Shown here piece after piece: positions 24,959 to 35,674 of a DNA stretch of 64,000 nucleotides. Under the pieces are notes generated by a model, which was not told the DNA's origin, made no database searches, and was given only the letters and a program-made list of their open reading frames with translations. Made by a program: the position numbers and the translations under genes. Position 1 is the stretch's first letter, and each line of letters starts with the position of its first letter. Origin of the DNA: Thiohalocapsa sp. (GTDB taxonomy: Bacteria; Pseudomonadota; Gammaproteobacteria; Chromatiales; Chromatiaceae); assembly GCA_028277725.1 (NCBI GenBank), contig JANQFX010000060.1:1-64000 (forward strand), written 5' to 3'.

Positions 24959-27754
24959 GCGGATCGATGATGGATGCCGGGGCGCGCCGCGCCGGGCAGG
25001 CCCAAGGCGGGCAGTCCAGTGAGACGGGGCCGAGCCATGCCCGCGATCAATCGAGCTCTCGCCATCGACCGAGTTTGGGCAAGCGCCTGCGCATCCGCAG
25101 CATGGTCTCTGTGGCCGGGGAGGTGTTGCCCTTCTTCTGGCCCATGCGCAACTTCATTCACCACAACCCGCTCAACGGCCTGGAGCACTTGCCGTTCGAG
25201 GAGGCCGTCGCCGAGGCCAGACGTTTGTTCCACGCCAGGGGTTGGCTACCTCGCACGGACTACCAGCGGCTGCTCGCCGAGGGATACATCCGGCGCGAGG
25301 ACCTGGCCGTGGAGGTGGATGACTTCGTCGACGGCTGGCTGGCGGCCCAGGGCGAGGCATCCGAGGCGGATCCGGATGCGTCGGACCCCGACTGCCCCGA
25401 TCCCCGGGCCAGGGCCCTGTTGCGCGAGATTCTGCTCGCCATGCTCACGTCCACCAGTCAGCCGACTCCCGGCGACCGTGAGCCCTGCGCCGAGGACGTA
25501 TTGGCGTGCCTGAAGGGCGCCGACCGGGCGGGGCACGGAGGCGGTGAATGCGGCTGATGACATCACGTCCTTCAGTTGCGGCCGGGAGTCGTCCATGAAG
25601 CCCCTCGCGGATCAACTCGGCGTCGACCTGACCCTCTGCGACGCGGCGGATCAGCTGTTCGGCACCCGCCTGGGCGAGACACTGAACGAGCTGCTGATCA
25701 AGGGGCTGATGGACTTCTTCGACGAGGGGCAGTCCATCTGGCGTATGCCGGGCCGTCGCCAGGGGCTGTTCCGCGGCTGGGCCAACATTGCGCGTCGCAA
25801 CCGGCGGCTGCGCATGCGCGGTCTCGATGTCGGCACGCTGTTGCTGGAGGCCGAGGGGCCGGAGGCCATGATCGATCTGGTCATGACCCGCCTCGGCGTG
25901 CCGGAGCCGCGCTGGATGGACTACTTCACCGTCGAACTGGCGCGTCTGCATGGCTGGGCCGGCTTCGTGCGCTGGCGTGCGCAGGCGCCAAACTACTATT
26001 GGCAGCAGCGCAACCCCGCGGACCTGGTGGACTATCTCGCCATCCGCCTGGTGCTCGCGCTTGCGCTGCTGGACGACGCCGGCCGCCGGTTGAGGCGCGA
26101 CCTGCGCTGGCCGGCACTGATGGCCTTCGCGACGGAACACCCGCGCGAGTGCCTGCTGCGCCGCGAACTCAACGCCGGCACCGTGCTACCGGAGTTCGCG
26201 CACCGTATCGAGGTGGTATTGGACGGCGCCGACGGCGGCGCCATCGACGCCCTCTATCTTGAATACGAGCGCCAGAAGATCGCCCGCGAGGCCTGCACCC
26301 GCGCCGGGCGCGTGCGCGTGATGGCGGAACGCGCCGGCATCGGACACGATGCCCTGCTGGCCCGGGACGACGACAGCCTGCACCAGGTCATCGACGGCAT
26401 CTATGCGGCCAAGGCCCGCGAGGGCATGCTCTGGACCCGGGCCCTGGAGCTGATCGCCAACCTGCAGGACGAGCTGGTGGTGCGCGCCGTGGACCGGGTG
26501 TTCTCGGTGCGTCGCGAGTCCCTCGCCGGGTCGATGATCGGCGAGCTGCGGGAAACGGCCCTAGGTGAGCGACGGGGGCGCACGGCCTTCGCGCGGCAGT
26601 TCGAGGTGGACGCCGCCGCCGAGGCCGTGTTCATCCGCACCCTGCAGGTCGAGTACCGCATCAACCCGGACCAGGCCCGCATCCAGCTCGAACACCTGGC
26701 CAAGATCGGCTTTCGGCATCAGCGCCAGGCCCAGCTGGTGGCGAACGGGCTGCGCGGTATCGGCCTGACCGAGGGATTCGGCCGCACCGTCTTGGTGGTG
26801 GGTCATGGCAGCACCTCCGAGAACAACCCCTATGAATCCGCGCTGGACTGCGGCGCCTGTGGCGGGGATCAGGGCCTGGTCAACGCGCGCATCTTCGCGG
26901 CCATGGCCAACCGGCGCGAGGTCCGCGCGTTGCTGGCGGAGCAGGGCATCCGTATCCCCGAGGACACCCGCTTCACCCCGGCGCTGCACGACACCACCAC
27001 CGACGAGATCGAGCTCTTCGACCTGGACCAGCTGCCTCCGGGTGCCCTGACTCGGGTCACACGCATCCAGGAGGACCTCACCGCCGCCGGCCGGCTCTGC
27101 GCCGCCGAGCGATGCGCTGAGCTCGGCGAGACCGGTATCGACGGGCCGGCGGCCGCGGCCCGGCGGGTCAAGCGGCATGCCCTGGACTGGACCCAGGTCC
27201 GCCCGGAGTGGGGGCTATCGAAGAACGCCTCTTTCATCATCGGCCGGCGGGCCGTGACCAGAGGCGTCGACCTCGGCGGGCGCGCCTTCATGCACAGCTA
27301 TGACCACCGGCTCGACCCGGGCGGCCGGTTGCTGGAGGGCATCCTTTCGGGCCCCCTGGTGGTCGCCCAGTGGATCAACATGGAGCACTTCTTCTCCGTG
27401 GTCGACAACGAGGCCTTCGGTAGTGGCAGCAAGGTGTACCACAACGTCGTCGGTCGCTTCGGCGTCGTCACCGGCAACCTGAGCGATTTGCGCACCGGCT
27501 TGCCGGCACAGACCATGCTTCGCGCCGATCGGCCCTATCATCAGCCCATGCGGCTCATCACCCTCGTCGAGGCACCGCTGACGTTGGTCGAGAGCCTCCT
27601 CGCCAAACTCTACAAGCCCCGGGAACTGGTGCAGAACGGCTGGATCAGGCTGGTTGTGCTCGACCCCGACACCGGCCAAGCGCAGGTGTATGAGCCGCGG
27701 CGCGGCGATCGATCGGGCGGGGGTTGGGAGGCACGGCGGGTGCGCTTGCCCTGA
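24955..27754 (+). pseudogene. dabA: dabA (DUF2309) split by one frameshift
   Basis: The first frame, from the ATG at 24955, gives FFWPMRNFIHHNPLNGLEHL (about 60-79) and stops at 25557. A +1 shift between about 25514 and 25557 continues to 27754. The second part has DEGQSIWRMPGRRQGLFRGW, VVGHGSTSENNPYESALDCG and ALHDTTTDEIELFD, all DUF2309 marks. The His of GHGS and Cys of DCGACGG, 15 residues apart, match the zinc ligands of known DabA. The usual CID[VE]R zinc-ligand pair is not visible; VFSVRRE is the closest string. The repaired length is about 930 residues. Either a sequencing error, a decayed gene or a divergent type. Confidence 0.7.
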
Positions 27755-27891
27755 GTGGCCGCTTCAGGCGCCATTCGCGCAAGCAACGTGGAACAAGCAC
27801 AGCGATTCCACAGGGCCGCCGGCGGGTCCGCTTCGCTCGATCCGCCCGACGCCTGTTTGCATCGGCCCAATAACCATCTCAGAGGACGAAC

Positions 27892-28224
27892 ATGCAAGAA
27901 CTCAAACACAGCGCGCTCAAGAAGCTGGAGATCATCGTCCAGGGCGAGCAACAGGACTTCGTGCTCGACCTGTTGGAGCGTGCCGGTGTCAGCGGCTGGA
28001 CCGTGGTGCACAACCTGTCCGGCAAGGGCAGCCATGGCGCCCACGACGCTCACCTAATGTTCAACGCGGACGACGTGCTGGTGATGGTCATCACTGCCGT
28101 CCCGGAGGACATCGCCGACGCCATCCTGGAGGGGCTGACGCCCTTCTTCAACCGCCACATGGGCGTCGTCTTCAGCACCGACATCCAGGTGAGCCGGGTC
28201 GCCAAGTTCCAGCCTGTGGCCTGA
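27892..28224 (+). CDS. P-II-like regulatory protein of the dab operon
   Basis: 110 residues with GAGG seven bases before the ATG. The sequence LKKLEIIVQGEQQDFVLDLL followed by AGVSGWTVVHNLSGKGSHG matches the P-II fold, with a T-loop region replaced by a short Gly/Ser-rich turn. VMVITAVPEDIADAILEGL resembles the nucleotide-binding B loop seen in P-II-like proteins of bicarbonate uptake operons (SbtB/CPII type). It lacks the uridylylated tyrosine of GlnB. It should sense adenine nucleotides or bicarbonate and adjust the transporter. It ends a four-gene cluster, 137 bp after dabA. Confidence 0.75.
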   Translation: MQELKHSALKKLEIIVQGEQQDFVLDLLERAGVSGWTVVHNLSGKGSHGAHDAHLMFNADDVLVMVITAVPEDIADAILEGLTPFFNRHMGVVFSTDIQVSRVAKFQPVA

Positions 28225-28253
28225 GCGCATCGGCACGAGCCTGTATCTGCGGC

Positions 28254-28304
28254 CTGTGGAGACGGCATGCCTGCCGCGACACTCCGCCCGAACGTTGCGC
28301 TCTC
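28254..28304. repeat. Dispersed palindromic repeat, copy 2
   Basis: Shares TGCCTGCCGCGACACTCCGC and CCCGAAC with the reverse complement of the copy at 44080-44150. The right-hand arm is not obvious. It lies between the convergent P-II-like and gmd genes. Confidence 0.55.
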
Positions 28305-28392
28305 GGCCGGCGGCCATTCGCAGTGCGACCGCAAGGGCGCCCCATCAGCACCCTGTGCAGCGCGGGCTGGCCGCGGCGGAGTGCGCGCGTCG

Positions 28393-29478
28393 CTATTCGT
28401 TTCGATCTAGGACCCGATAGCCTTCGCTCGCGCAGAGGGCGTCGCGCTTTGCCTCCTCGAGGTCGCTTTCGACCATCTCGGTGATCAGCTGCTCGAACTG
28501 GACCTTGGGCTCCCAGCGAAGCTTTTCGCGTGCCTTACTCGGGTCGCCGAGGAGCGTTTCGACCTCGGTGGGGCGGAAGTACCTGGGGTCAATGGACACG
28601 ATGCACTCGCCGGTGGATTTCTCGTAGCCCTTCTCGTCGACGCCTTCGCCTTCCCAACGGATGGCAAGGCCGATCGCCTCAGCGGCGACATCGACGAAAT
28701 CCCGCACGGAATACTGCTTGCCGGTTGCGATAACGAAGTCTTCAGGCTGCTCCTGCTGGAGCATGAGCCACTGCATGAACACATAGTCCCTCGCGTGGCC
28801 CCAGTCGCGCTTGGCGTCGAGGTTGCCTAGGTAGAGCCGATCCTGGAGGCCGAGCTTGATGCGCGCGATGGCGCGAGTGATCTTGCGGGTGACGAAGGTC
28901 TCGCCGCGGATGGGGCTCTCGTGATTGAACAGGATGCCGTTGCAGGCGTAGATCCCGTAGGCCTCGCGATAGTTGACCGTGATCCAGTAGGCATAGAGCT
29001 TGGCGGCGGCGTAGGGGGAGCGCGGATAGAAGGGCGTGGTCTCGCGCTGGGGCATCTCCTGCACCTTGCCGTAGAGCTCGGATGTCGATGCCTGGTAGAA
29101 GCGCGTCTTTTTTTCCAGCCCCAGGATGCGGATGGCCTCCAGGAGCCGTAGCGTGCCCAGGGCGTCGGAGTTGGCGGTGTACTCCGGTTCCTCGAAGGAT
29201 ACGGCGACGTGGCTCTGCGCCGCCAGATTGTAGATTTCGTCCGGCTGCACCTGCTGCATGATCCGGGTGAGACTGGACGAGTCCGTGAGGTCCCCGTGGT
29301 GGAGGATGAATCGCGGATTCGGCTCGTGCGGGTCCTGATAGAGGTGGTCGATGCGGTCGGTATTGAACAGCGAGCTGCGCCGCTTGATGCCATGGACCTC
29401 GTAGCCTTTGTCGAGGAGGAGTTCTGCCAGGTACGCACCATCTTGGCCGGTGACCCCGGTGATTAGCGCTTTCTTCAC
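28393..29478 (-). CDS. gmd: GDP-mannose 4,6-dehydratase
   Basis: 361 residues. [20 protein letters not shown] (about 8-27) is the NADP-binding start unique to Gmd, [14 protein letters not shown] and [20 protein letters not shown] carry the Thr/Ser, Tyr and Lys catalytic residues. It converts GDP-D-mannose to GDP-4-keto-6-deoxy-D-mannose in the cytoplasm. Fcl is encoded immediately upstream on the same strand, so the two give GDP-L-fucose. Length is normal. Confidence 0.95.
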   Translation of the reverse strand: MKKALITGVTGQDGAYLAELLLDKGYEVHGIKRRSSLFNTDRIDHLYQDPHEPNPRFILHHGDLTDSSSLTRIMQQVQPDEIYNLAAQSHVAVSFEEPEYTANSDALGTLRLLEAIRILGLEKKTRFYQASTSELYGKVQEMPQRETTPFYPRSPYAAAKLYAYWITVNYREAYGIYACNGILFNHESPIRGETFVTRKITRAIARIKLGLQDRLYLGNLDAKRDWGHARDYVFMQWLMLQQEQPEDFVIATGKQYSVRDFVDVAAEAIGLAIRWEGEGVDEKGYEKSTGECIVSIDPRYFRPTEVETLLGDPSKAREKLRWEPKVQFEQLITEMVESDLEEAKRDALCASEGYRVLDRNE

Positions 29479-29550
29479 GTGTTCGGTTCTCTTTCGGTGT
29501 CGGTATCGTTGCGATTCCTGCGCGTCGCGCTCGGAGGTCCTCGAGAGGAT

Positions 29551-30531
29551 TCACTGCCGCGCTTGGGTCTGGTTTGCGACGAACCACTCGTAGGATTGCT
29601 CGAGCCCCGCGCGTAGTGCGATTCTGGGTTGCCAGCCCAGATCAACCAGGCGACTGACATCCAATAGCTTTCGGGGAGCACCGTCCGGTTTGGTTGCGTC
29701 GAGCCGAATACCGCCCCTGAAGCCGACCACGTCCGCGATGAGCTCGGCGAGTTGCGCGATGGTGATGTCGGTGCCCGCGCCGACGTTGATGTGGGATAAG
29801 CGCGGCTGTGTCTGTGCCCGATATGCCTCGACGTCAAGGTCCATGACGTACAGGCAGGCGGCGGCCATATCGTCCACGTGCAGGAATTCACGTCTTGGCA
29901 TGCCGCTGCCCCAAACCATGACATGATCCGCCCCCTTGACCTTGGCCTCGTGGAACTTGCGGATCAGCGCAGGGATGACATGGCTATTGGCGAGGTCGAA
30001 GTTGTCGCCCGGACCGTAGAGGTTGGTGGGCATGACGCTGCGGAAGTCTGTTCCGTGCTGCCGATTAAACGACTCACAGAGCTTGAGGCCCGCGATCTTG
30101 GCGATGGCGTAGGGCTCGTTGGTGGGTTCCAAAGCCCCGGAGAGTAGGGCGGATTCGGCCATCGGTTGCTCGCAGAGGCGCGGATAGATGCAAGAGCTGC
30201 CGAGGAACAGGAGCCGCTCCACACCATGGCGCCAAGCGGCGTTGATGGCATTGGCCTCGATCATCAGGTTGTCGTAGATGAAATCGGCCGGAAAGCTGTC
30301 GTTGGCGTGGATGCCGCCGACCTTGGCGGCGGCAAGGAAGACCCGTGCCGGGCGATACGCGGCGAAGAACTCCTCGACCAGTGCCTGGCGGGTCAGGTCC
30401 AACTCGGCATGCGTGCGCGTGATGATCTGTTCGTATCCGCGGGCCTTGAGCGCACGGACGATCGCCGCACCAACCATTCCGCGGTGGCCGGCGACATAGA
30501 TGGGGCCTTGCGGATGCTGCGTTGGATGCAT
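29551..30531 (-). CDS. fcl: GDP-L-fucose synthase
   Basis: 326 residues. [20 protein letters not shown] is the cofactor loop, LGSSCIYPR and [20 protein letters not shown] the catalytic Ser and Tyr-x3-Lys region, and [20 protein letters not shown] a family mark. It epimerises and reduces the product of Gmd to GDP-L-fucose using NADPH. It precedes gmd by 72 bp and follows rfbC by 36 bp on the minus strand, so probably one transcript with the rfb genes. Confidence 0.95.
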   Translation of the reverse strand: MHPTQHPQGPIYVAGHRGMVGAAIVRALKARGYEQIITRTHAELDLTRQALVEEFFAAYRPARVFLAAAKVGGIHANDSFPADFIYDNLMIEANAINAAWRHGVERLLFLGSSCIYPRLCEQPMAESALLSGALEPTNEPYAIAKIAGLKLCESFNRQHGTDFRSVMPTNLYGPGDNFDLANSHVIPALIRKFHEAKVKGADHVMVWGSGMPRREFLHVDDMAAACLYVMDLDVEAYRAQTQPRLSHINVGAGTDITIAQLAELIADVVGFRGGIRLDATKPDGAPRKLLDVSRLVDLGWQPRIALRAGLEQSYEWFVANQTQARQ

Positions 30532-30567
30532 GCCAGGGTTTAGGCCGTTTCCTGAGCGGATTGAGGT

Positions 30568-31131
30568 TCAGTGCGGTAAGCGGGTATCCGGGATCTCGCT
30601 GAGCAGCGGGGCTTCGCGGTCCTTGTCGGAGAGTGTTGGAGTTTGGCCTGTGAGTTGCCGCAGCGGCCATTCGATGCCGACGTCCGGGTCGTCCCAGCGG
30701 ACGGCGAACTGGGTCTCAGGGTGGTAGAGGTCGGTACACTTGTAGCTGAAGAGCGCCGTCTCCGACAGGACCAGGAAGCCGTGCAGGAAGCCTTGCGGCA
30801 CCCAGAGCTGGTGCTTGTTCTCGCCGGTTAGGTGAACGCCGCACCATTGACCGAAGCATGGGGAGTGGCGCCGGACGTCCACGGCGACGTCGAAGACCTC
30901 GCCCTGGATGACCTGAACGAGCTTGCCCTGGCCGAAGGGGTTCTGGATGTGGAGTCCGCGCAGCGTGCCTCCAGCGGAGAAGGATTGGTTGTCCTGAACG
31001 AAGTCGGGCTCGATGCCGGCGTCACGGTAACGCTCCCGTTGCCAGCTTTCGACGAACCAGCCGCGGTGATCGCCATGGATCTTGGGCTCGATGAGCAGGA
31101 CGTCGGGTAGGTTCGTCGGGGTGACTTTCAT
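30568..31131 (-). CDS. rfbC: dTDP-4-dehydrorhamnose 3,5-epimerase
   Basis: 187 residues, a cupin. VLLIEPKIHGDHRGWFVESW opens it, QDNQSFSAGGTLRGLHIQNP holds the catalytic His and Asp region, and KHQLWVPQGFLHGFLVLSE the conserved core. It converts dTDP-4-keto-6-deoxy-D-glucose to dTDP-4-keto-L-rhamnose. The reductase RfbD that would complete rhamnose is not adjacent. It lies between rfbA and fcl on the minus strand. Confidence 0.95.
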   Translation of the reverse strand: MKVTPTNLPDVLLIEPKIHGDHRGWFVESWQRERYRDAGIEPDFVQDNQSFSAGGTLRGLHIQNPFGQGKLVQVIQGEVFDVAVDVRRHSPCFGQWCGVHLTGENKHQLWVPQGFLHGFLVLSETALFSYKCTDLYHPETQFAVRWDDPDVGIEWPLRQLTGQTPTLSDKDREAPLLSEIPDTRLPH

Positions 31132-31157
31132 GATTGATGCGTGTCATCCGATGTCTA

Positions 31158-31185
31158 TGGGAGCGGGATTCCTGCCGCGATGCTG
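31158..31185. repeat. Degenerate short relative of the dispersed repeat
   Basis: GGGAGCGGGATTCCTGCCGC followed by GA keeps the arm start and CTGCCGCGA core of the other copies but lacks the ACACTC segment. It lies in the rfbA-rfbC spacer. Confidence 0.3.
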
Positions 31186-31188
31186 TGC

Positions 31189-32073
31189 TCAGGGCACTCG
31201 ATCACGCTCGAGCAGGCTAAGGAGGTAGTCGCCGTAGCCGCTCTTGCGCAGCGGCTCGGCGATGCGTCGCAGCTGTTCTGCGTCGAGCCAGCCTTGCTGG
31301 TAGGAGACCTCCTCGGGGGCGCAGATCTTGAGACCCTGACGGTGCTCGATGGTCTCGATGAAGTTTGCGGCCTGCATGAGCGACTCGTGTGTGCCGGTGT
31401 CGAGCCAGGCGACGCCGCGGCTGAGCCGCTCCAGGCGCAGCAGTTCCTGCTCCAGATAACGGCGGTTGAGGTCGGTGATTTCCAACTCGCCGCGTGGCGA
31501 TGGCGTCAGATCCGCGGCGATGTCGCAGGCGCGTTCGTCGTAGAAGTAGAGGCCGGTGACGGCGTAGTTGGACTTGGGCTTGGTTGGTTTTTCCTCCAGG
31601 CCGACGACGTTGCCATCCGCATTCAACTCGGCGACGCCGTAGCGCTGGGGGTCCTTGACCCAGTAGCCGAACACCGTCGCGCCCTGGGTCCGGCGCGCCG
31701 CGGCCTTGAGGCTCTCGACCAGGCCGGCACCGTAGAAGATGTTGTCGCCTAGGATCAGGCAGCTGGGCTTGGCATCGACGAAGTCGCGGCCGATGAGGAA
31801 TGCCTGGGCCAGTCCGCCCGGCTCGGGCTGCACGGCATACTCCAGTTCCACACCCCATTGGCTGCCGTTGCCGAGCAGGGCCCGGAAGGCGGGCTCGTCG
31901 CGCGGGGTGGTGATGATCAGGATCTCCCGGATGCCGGCCATCATCAGCACCGACAGCGGGTAATAGATCATGGGCTTGTCGTACACCGGCAGGAGCTGCT
32001 TGCTGAGCGAGAGGGTCAGCGGGTGCAGTCGGGTGCCGGAGCCGCCGGCGAGGATGATGCCCTTGCGCGTCAT
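31189..32073 (-). CDS. rfbA: Glucose-1-phosphate thymidylyltransferase
   Basis: 294 residues. [20 protein letters not shown] followed by [17 protein letters not shown] is the nucleotidyltransferase signature, [12 protein letters not shown] holds the metal-binding Asp, and [19 protein letters not shown] fits RmlA. It joins glucose 1-phosphate and dTTP to dTDP-glucose, the first step for RfbB and RfbC. Length is normal for RmlA. It follows rfbB by 78 bp. Confidence 0.95.
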   Translation of the reverse strand: MTRKGIILAGGSGTRLHPLTLSLSKQLLPVYDKPMIYYPLSVLMMAGIREILIITTPRDEPAFRALLGNGSQWGVELEYAVQPEPGGLAQAFLIGRDFVDAKPSCLILGDNIFYGAGLVESLKAAARRTQGATVFGYWVKDPQRYGVAELNADGNVVGLEEKPTKPKSNYAVTGLYFYDERACDIAADLTPSPRGELEITDLNRRYLEQELLRLERLSRGVAWLDTGTHESLMQAANFIETIEHRQGLKICAPEEVSYQQGWLDAEQLRRIAEPLRKSGYGDYLLSLLERDRVP

Positions 32074-32151
32074 GCCGCTTCTCCGGGTGCTGGACGGGGC
32101 CTTCGAGGAGAGTTGCTCGAGCTGGATGGACAGGGAGACTAGGGTTCGAGC

Positions 32152-33219
32152 TCAGTCACCGTCCGGCGCCGTGCCCAGGCGCTGGCCGCGGTAGCTGCCG
32201 TCCATGACCCGCTGCACCCAGGCCTCGTTGTCGAGGTACCAGGTCAGCGTCCGTCGCAGCCCGGTCTCGAAGGTCTCACGCGGGGTCCAGCCCAGTTCGT
32301 GCTTGAGCTTGCCGGCATCGATGGCGTAGCGCTGATCGTGGCCGGGGCGGTCGGTGACGAAGGTCTTGAGCCGGCTGTGAGGGCGGTGTGGCGAGTTCGG
32401 CAACGCCTCGTCCAGCATGCCGCAGAGGGTGTCGACGAGTTCGAGGTTGGTCTTTTCGCTGTTGCCGCCGACGTTGTAGACCTCGCCCGGCCTGCCGGCT
32501 TCCAGCACGCGGGCGATGGCACGGCAGTGGTCCTCGACATAGAGCCAGTCGCGGACGTTGGAGCCGTCGCCGTAGATGGGCAGTGGCTCGCCGGCGCGGG
32601 CCTTGGCGATCATCAGCGGGATCAGCTTCTCCGGGAACTGGTAGGGCCCGTAGTTGTTGGAGCAGTTGGTGGTGAGCACCGGCAAACCGTACGTGTGGTG
32701 CCAGGCGCGCACCAGATGATCGGACGAGGCCTTGGAGGCGGAGTAGGGCGAGTTCGGCGCGTAGGGCGTGGTCTCGGTGAAGGCACCGGTGGGACCCAGG
32801 GAGCCATAGACCTCGTCGGTGGAGACATGCAGGAATCGGAACGCCTGCTGTGCCGCGTCGTCTAGCCCGCGCCAGTAGTCGCGGACGGCGTCCAGCAGGT
32901 TGAAGGTGCCGACGACGTTGGTCTCGATGAAGGCGGCCGGGCCGTCGATGGAACGGTCGACATGGCTCTCGGCGGCGAAGTTGACGACGACGTCGATGCG
33001 GTGTTCGCGCAGTAGGCGGGGGATGAGCTCCGGGTCGCCGATGTCGCCCTGGACGAAGACGTGCCGGGGGTGGTCTTGCACCGAGGCCAGGGTATCGAGG
33101 TTACCCGCGTAGGTCAGCTTGTCGAGGTTGACGATGCTGGCGTTGGTCTCCGCCAGCATCATCAGCACGAAGTTGCCGCCGATGAAGCCGGCGCCGCCGG
33201 TAACCAGTATTGCGTTCAT
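32152..33219 (-). CDS. rfbB: dTDP-glucose 4,6-dehydratase
   Basis: 355 residues from the ATG at 33219 ([20 protein letters not shown]); the frame runs 11 codons further upstream without conserved sequence. STDEVYGSL and [20 protein letters not shown] carry the catalytic Asp-Glu and Tyr-x3-Lys. It removes water from dTDP-glucose to give the 4-keto-6-deoxy sugar. It begins the rfbB-rfbA-rfbC-fcl-gmd run, 122 bp downstream of the relA stop. Confidence 0.95.
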   Translation of the reverse strand: MNAILVTGGAGFIGGNFVLMMLAETNASIVNLDKLTYAGNLDTLASVQDHPRHVFVQGDIGDPELIPRLLREHRIDVVVNFAAESHVDRSIDGPAAFIETNVVGTFNLLDAVRDYWRGLDDAAQQAFRFLHVSTDEVYGSLGPTGAFTETTPYAPNSPYSASKASSDHLVRAWHHTYGLPVLTTNCSNNYGPYQFPEKLIPLMIAKARAGEPLPIYGDGSNVRDWLYVEDHCRAIARVLEAGRPGEVYNVGGNSEKTNLELVDTLCGMLDEALPNSPHRPHSRLKTFVTDRPGHDQRYAIDAGKLKHELGWTPRETFETGLRRTLTWYLDNEAWVQRVMDGSYRGQRLGTAPDGD

Positions 33220-33341
33220 GCTGTGTTCGTCGCCCGCCGCGATTGGCCGCAAGTTCGGCTGGAAGTCGCGCGGTATCCTAGCATGGGGCTGATTACTCGG
33301 GTGATGGGTCGGACCGCGTCGGGGTGCCCGACGATGACTGA

Positions 33342-35579
33342 TCAGTGTGCCCGCTCCACCGAGAGCATGTCGGGCAGCTGCCGCAGGCGGGTCATGATGC
33401 GGTCCAGGTGATCGGCATCGGTGACTTCTACGGTAAAGCGTAGGTAGGCGATGTCGCTGGTCGGGTCGCTCTGGGTCTCGCTACCGAGCACGTTGCCGTC
33501 GGTGTCCGCCAGGGCCGAGGAGATGTCGCGCAGCAGACCCTTGCGGTCGGCGGCCGTGAGCACCAGGCCCACCGGGTAGCCCGCCTCCGCCGGCTGTTCG
33601 GCCCAGGTGACGTCCACCAGGCGGTCGCGTTCGGCCTCGGGCAGGTTCAGGATTTCTCGGCAGTTGCGCCGATGCACGACCACTCCACGCCCCACACTCA
33701 GATAGCCGATGAGCTTGTCGTAGGGCACTGGCCGGCAGCAGCTGGCCATGCGGGTCATCAGGTCGCCGATGCCCTCGACGATCACGGTCGACTGCCTCGG
33801 GCGCGGGCGCGGGCGCTGTTGCTGCGGCCGCGCGGGAGGCAGGGCGTCCGGCGCCTCACGGCGCTCGGCGCGGGGCTCGCCGACCTGGCGCGCGACCTGG
33901 CCCACGGCGACGTCGCCGCGCCCGATGGCGGCGAGCAGGTCGTCGCCGGTGCGCAGGTTGAAGCGCTCCGCGAGCTTCTCGGGTTGCGGTGTGGCCTCGA
34001 TGCCGAGCCGCGTCAGCTCGCGCTCCAGTATGGCCTTGCCGTCGGTGAGGTTGCGGTCGAAGTCCTGCTGCTTGAACCACTGGCGCACCCGGTTGCGCGC
34101 CCGCGAGGTCACCAGGTAGCCGTGGTGCGGGCTCAGCCAATCGCGGCTCGGGTGGGCGTTCTTCTGGGTCAGGATCTCCACCGTCTCGCCGCTGGCGAGG
34201 CGATGACTCAGCGGCACCATGCGGCCGTCGACACGCGCGCCACGGCAGCGGTGGCCGATCTCCGAGTGGATCGCGTAGGCGAAGTCCAGCGGCGTGGCGC
34301 CATGCGGTAGCTCCACCACCTTGGCCTGGGGGGTGAGCACATAGACGTTGGACGGCGCCAGGTCCGCCTTGAACTGCTCGACGATGTCCTCGTTCGGTTC
34401 CGCGTCCCCGGCGTTCTCGAGCCAGTTGCGCATCCAGACCACGCGGCGCTGGAAATCCGCATCGAGCCCCTTCGCCTCCTTGTAGGCCCAGTGGGCGGCG
34501 ACACCGTACTCGGCGTGCTCGTGCATGTCGCGGGTGCGGATCTGCACCTCCAGTGGCTTGTCTTCCGGGCCGATGACGGCGGTGTGCAGGGAGCGGTACT
34601 GGTTGCCCTTGGGTGTGGCGATATAGTCGTCGAACTCCGACGGGATGTGTCGCCAGAGCCCGTGCACCACACCGAGGGCCGTGTAGCAGGCCGGGATGTC
34701 CTCCACCAGGATGCGCACGGCGCGCAGGTCGAAGATCTGGCCGATGTCGACAGCTTTGCGCTGCATCTTCTTCCAGATGCTGTAGATGTGTTTCGGCCGG
34801 CCGGTGACCTCGCCGTCGATGCCGGCCCGGGTCAGCTCCGCGCGCAATGTCCCCAGCACCCGCCCGATGTAGGCCTGGCGCTCGTCGCGTCGTTCGCTCA
34901 GCGCCTTGGCGATGCGCTTGTAGTCCTCGGGCTCGGCGGCGCGCAGGGCCAGGTCTTCGAGCTCCCATTTGAGCTGCCAGATGCCGAGCCGGTTGGCCAA
35001 CGGCGCATAGACGCGGCGGGTGTCGGCGGCGAGCTCCAGCTGCCGCTCCCGGCTCAGGTGCTTGCTTCGCCGCAACAGGTGCAGCCGGTCGGCAAGGACC
35101 ACCAGGACCACGCGCACGTCCTCGGCAATACCGAGCAACATGCGGCGCAGGTTTTCCTCGTGTGCCAGGCGCGAGCGATCGGCACGCTTGCCGCCCTCGG
35201 CGACGTATTCGACCCGGGTCAGGTGCTCGATGAGTCTCAGGTCGTGGGTCATGCGCACCAGGCTTGGGCCGGCCAGCCCAGCGAGTGCCTGGTCGTCTAT
35301 ACCGGCGCGGCCGACGCAGCCGTGCAGCAGGGCAGCACAGAGGGTGTCCGCGTCCATACGCAGCCGGTACAGGATGTCGGCGCCGGAGAGCCGGTGACGG
35401 ACGGCGGATTCACCGGTCTCAAGCATGCGCTCGCCCTCGCAGCGTAGCAGCATAGCGGCGGCCTGCTCGATCCGACGGCGGGCGTCCTCGTCGTAGTGCT
35501 CCGCGATGTCTTCGAGCCAGAGGCGCATGGCCTCGGCGTCGTCGGTGGTCTCCGGCAGGTGGGTCGCGGTCTGGACCAT
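33342..35579 (-). CDS. relA: RelA: ribosome-linked (p)ppGpp synthetase
   Basis: 745 residues. The N-terminal hydrolase domain is degenerate: AALLHGCVG (83-91) has HG where SpoT has HD, so it should not hydrolyse. In the synthetase domain [20 protein letters not shown] (314-333) has the acidic EFDD signature of synthetase-only RelA. A TGS domain covers about 411-472 and an ACT domain the last 80 or so residues. It makes (p)ppGpp from GTP/GDP and ATP at stalled ribosomes. It lies between DUF1015 and rfbB genes. Confidence 0.92.
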   Translation of the reverse strand: MVQTATHLPETTDDAEAMRLWLEDIAEHYDEDARRRIEQAAAMLLRCEGERMLETGESAVRHRLSGADILYRLRMDADTLCAALLHGCVGRAGIDDQALAGLAGPSLVRMTHDLRLIEHLTRVEYVAEGGKRADRSRLAHEENLRRMLLGIAEDVRVVLVVLADRLHLLRRSKHLSRERQLELAADTRRVYAPLANRLGIWQLKWELEDLALRAAEPEDYKRIAKALSERRDERQAYIGRVLGTLRAELTRAGIDGEVTGRPKHIYSIWKKMQRKAVDIGQIFDLRAVRILVEDIPACYTALGVVHGLWRHIPSEFDDYIATPKGNQYRSLHTAVIGPEDKPLEVQIRTRDMHEHAEYGVAAHWAYKEAKGLDADFQRRVVWMRNWLENAGDAEPNEDIVEQFKADLAPSNVYVLTPQAKVVELPHGATPLDFAYAIHSEIGHRCRGARVDGRMVPLSHRLASGETVEILTQKNAHPSRDWLSPHHGYLVTSRARNRVRQWFKQQDFDRNLTDGKAILERELTRLGIEATPQPEKLAERFNLRTGDDLLAAIGRGDVAVGQVARQVGEPRAERREAPDALPPARPQQQRPRPRPRQSTVIVEGIGDLMTRMASCCRPVPYDKLIGYLSVGRGVVVHRRNCREILNLPEAERDRLVDVTWAEQPAEAGYPVGLVLTAADRKGLLRDISSALADTDGNVLGSETQSDPTSDIAYLRFTVEVTDADHLDRIMTRLRQLPDMLSVERAH

Positions 35580-35674
35580 GATCGATCTAGGGGCGGTGCA
35601 GGAACGACGAGGGTGTGCGTCGGCAATCGGGCCCGGTGCGCCGCGGCCGACCCCGGGGGCCGGTGCGGGTTGGA

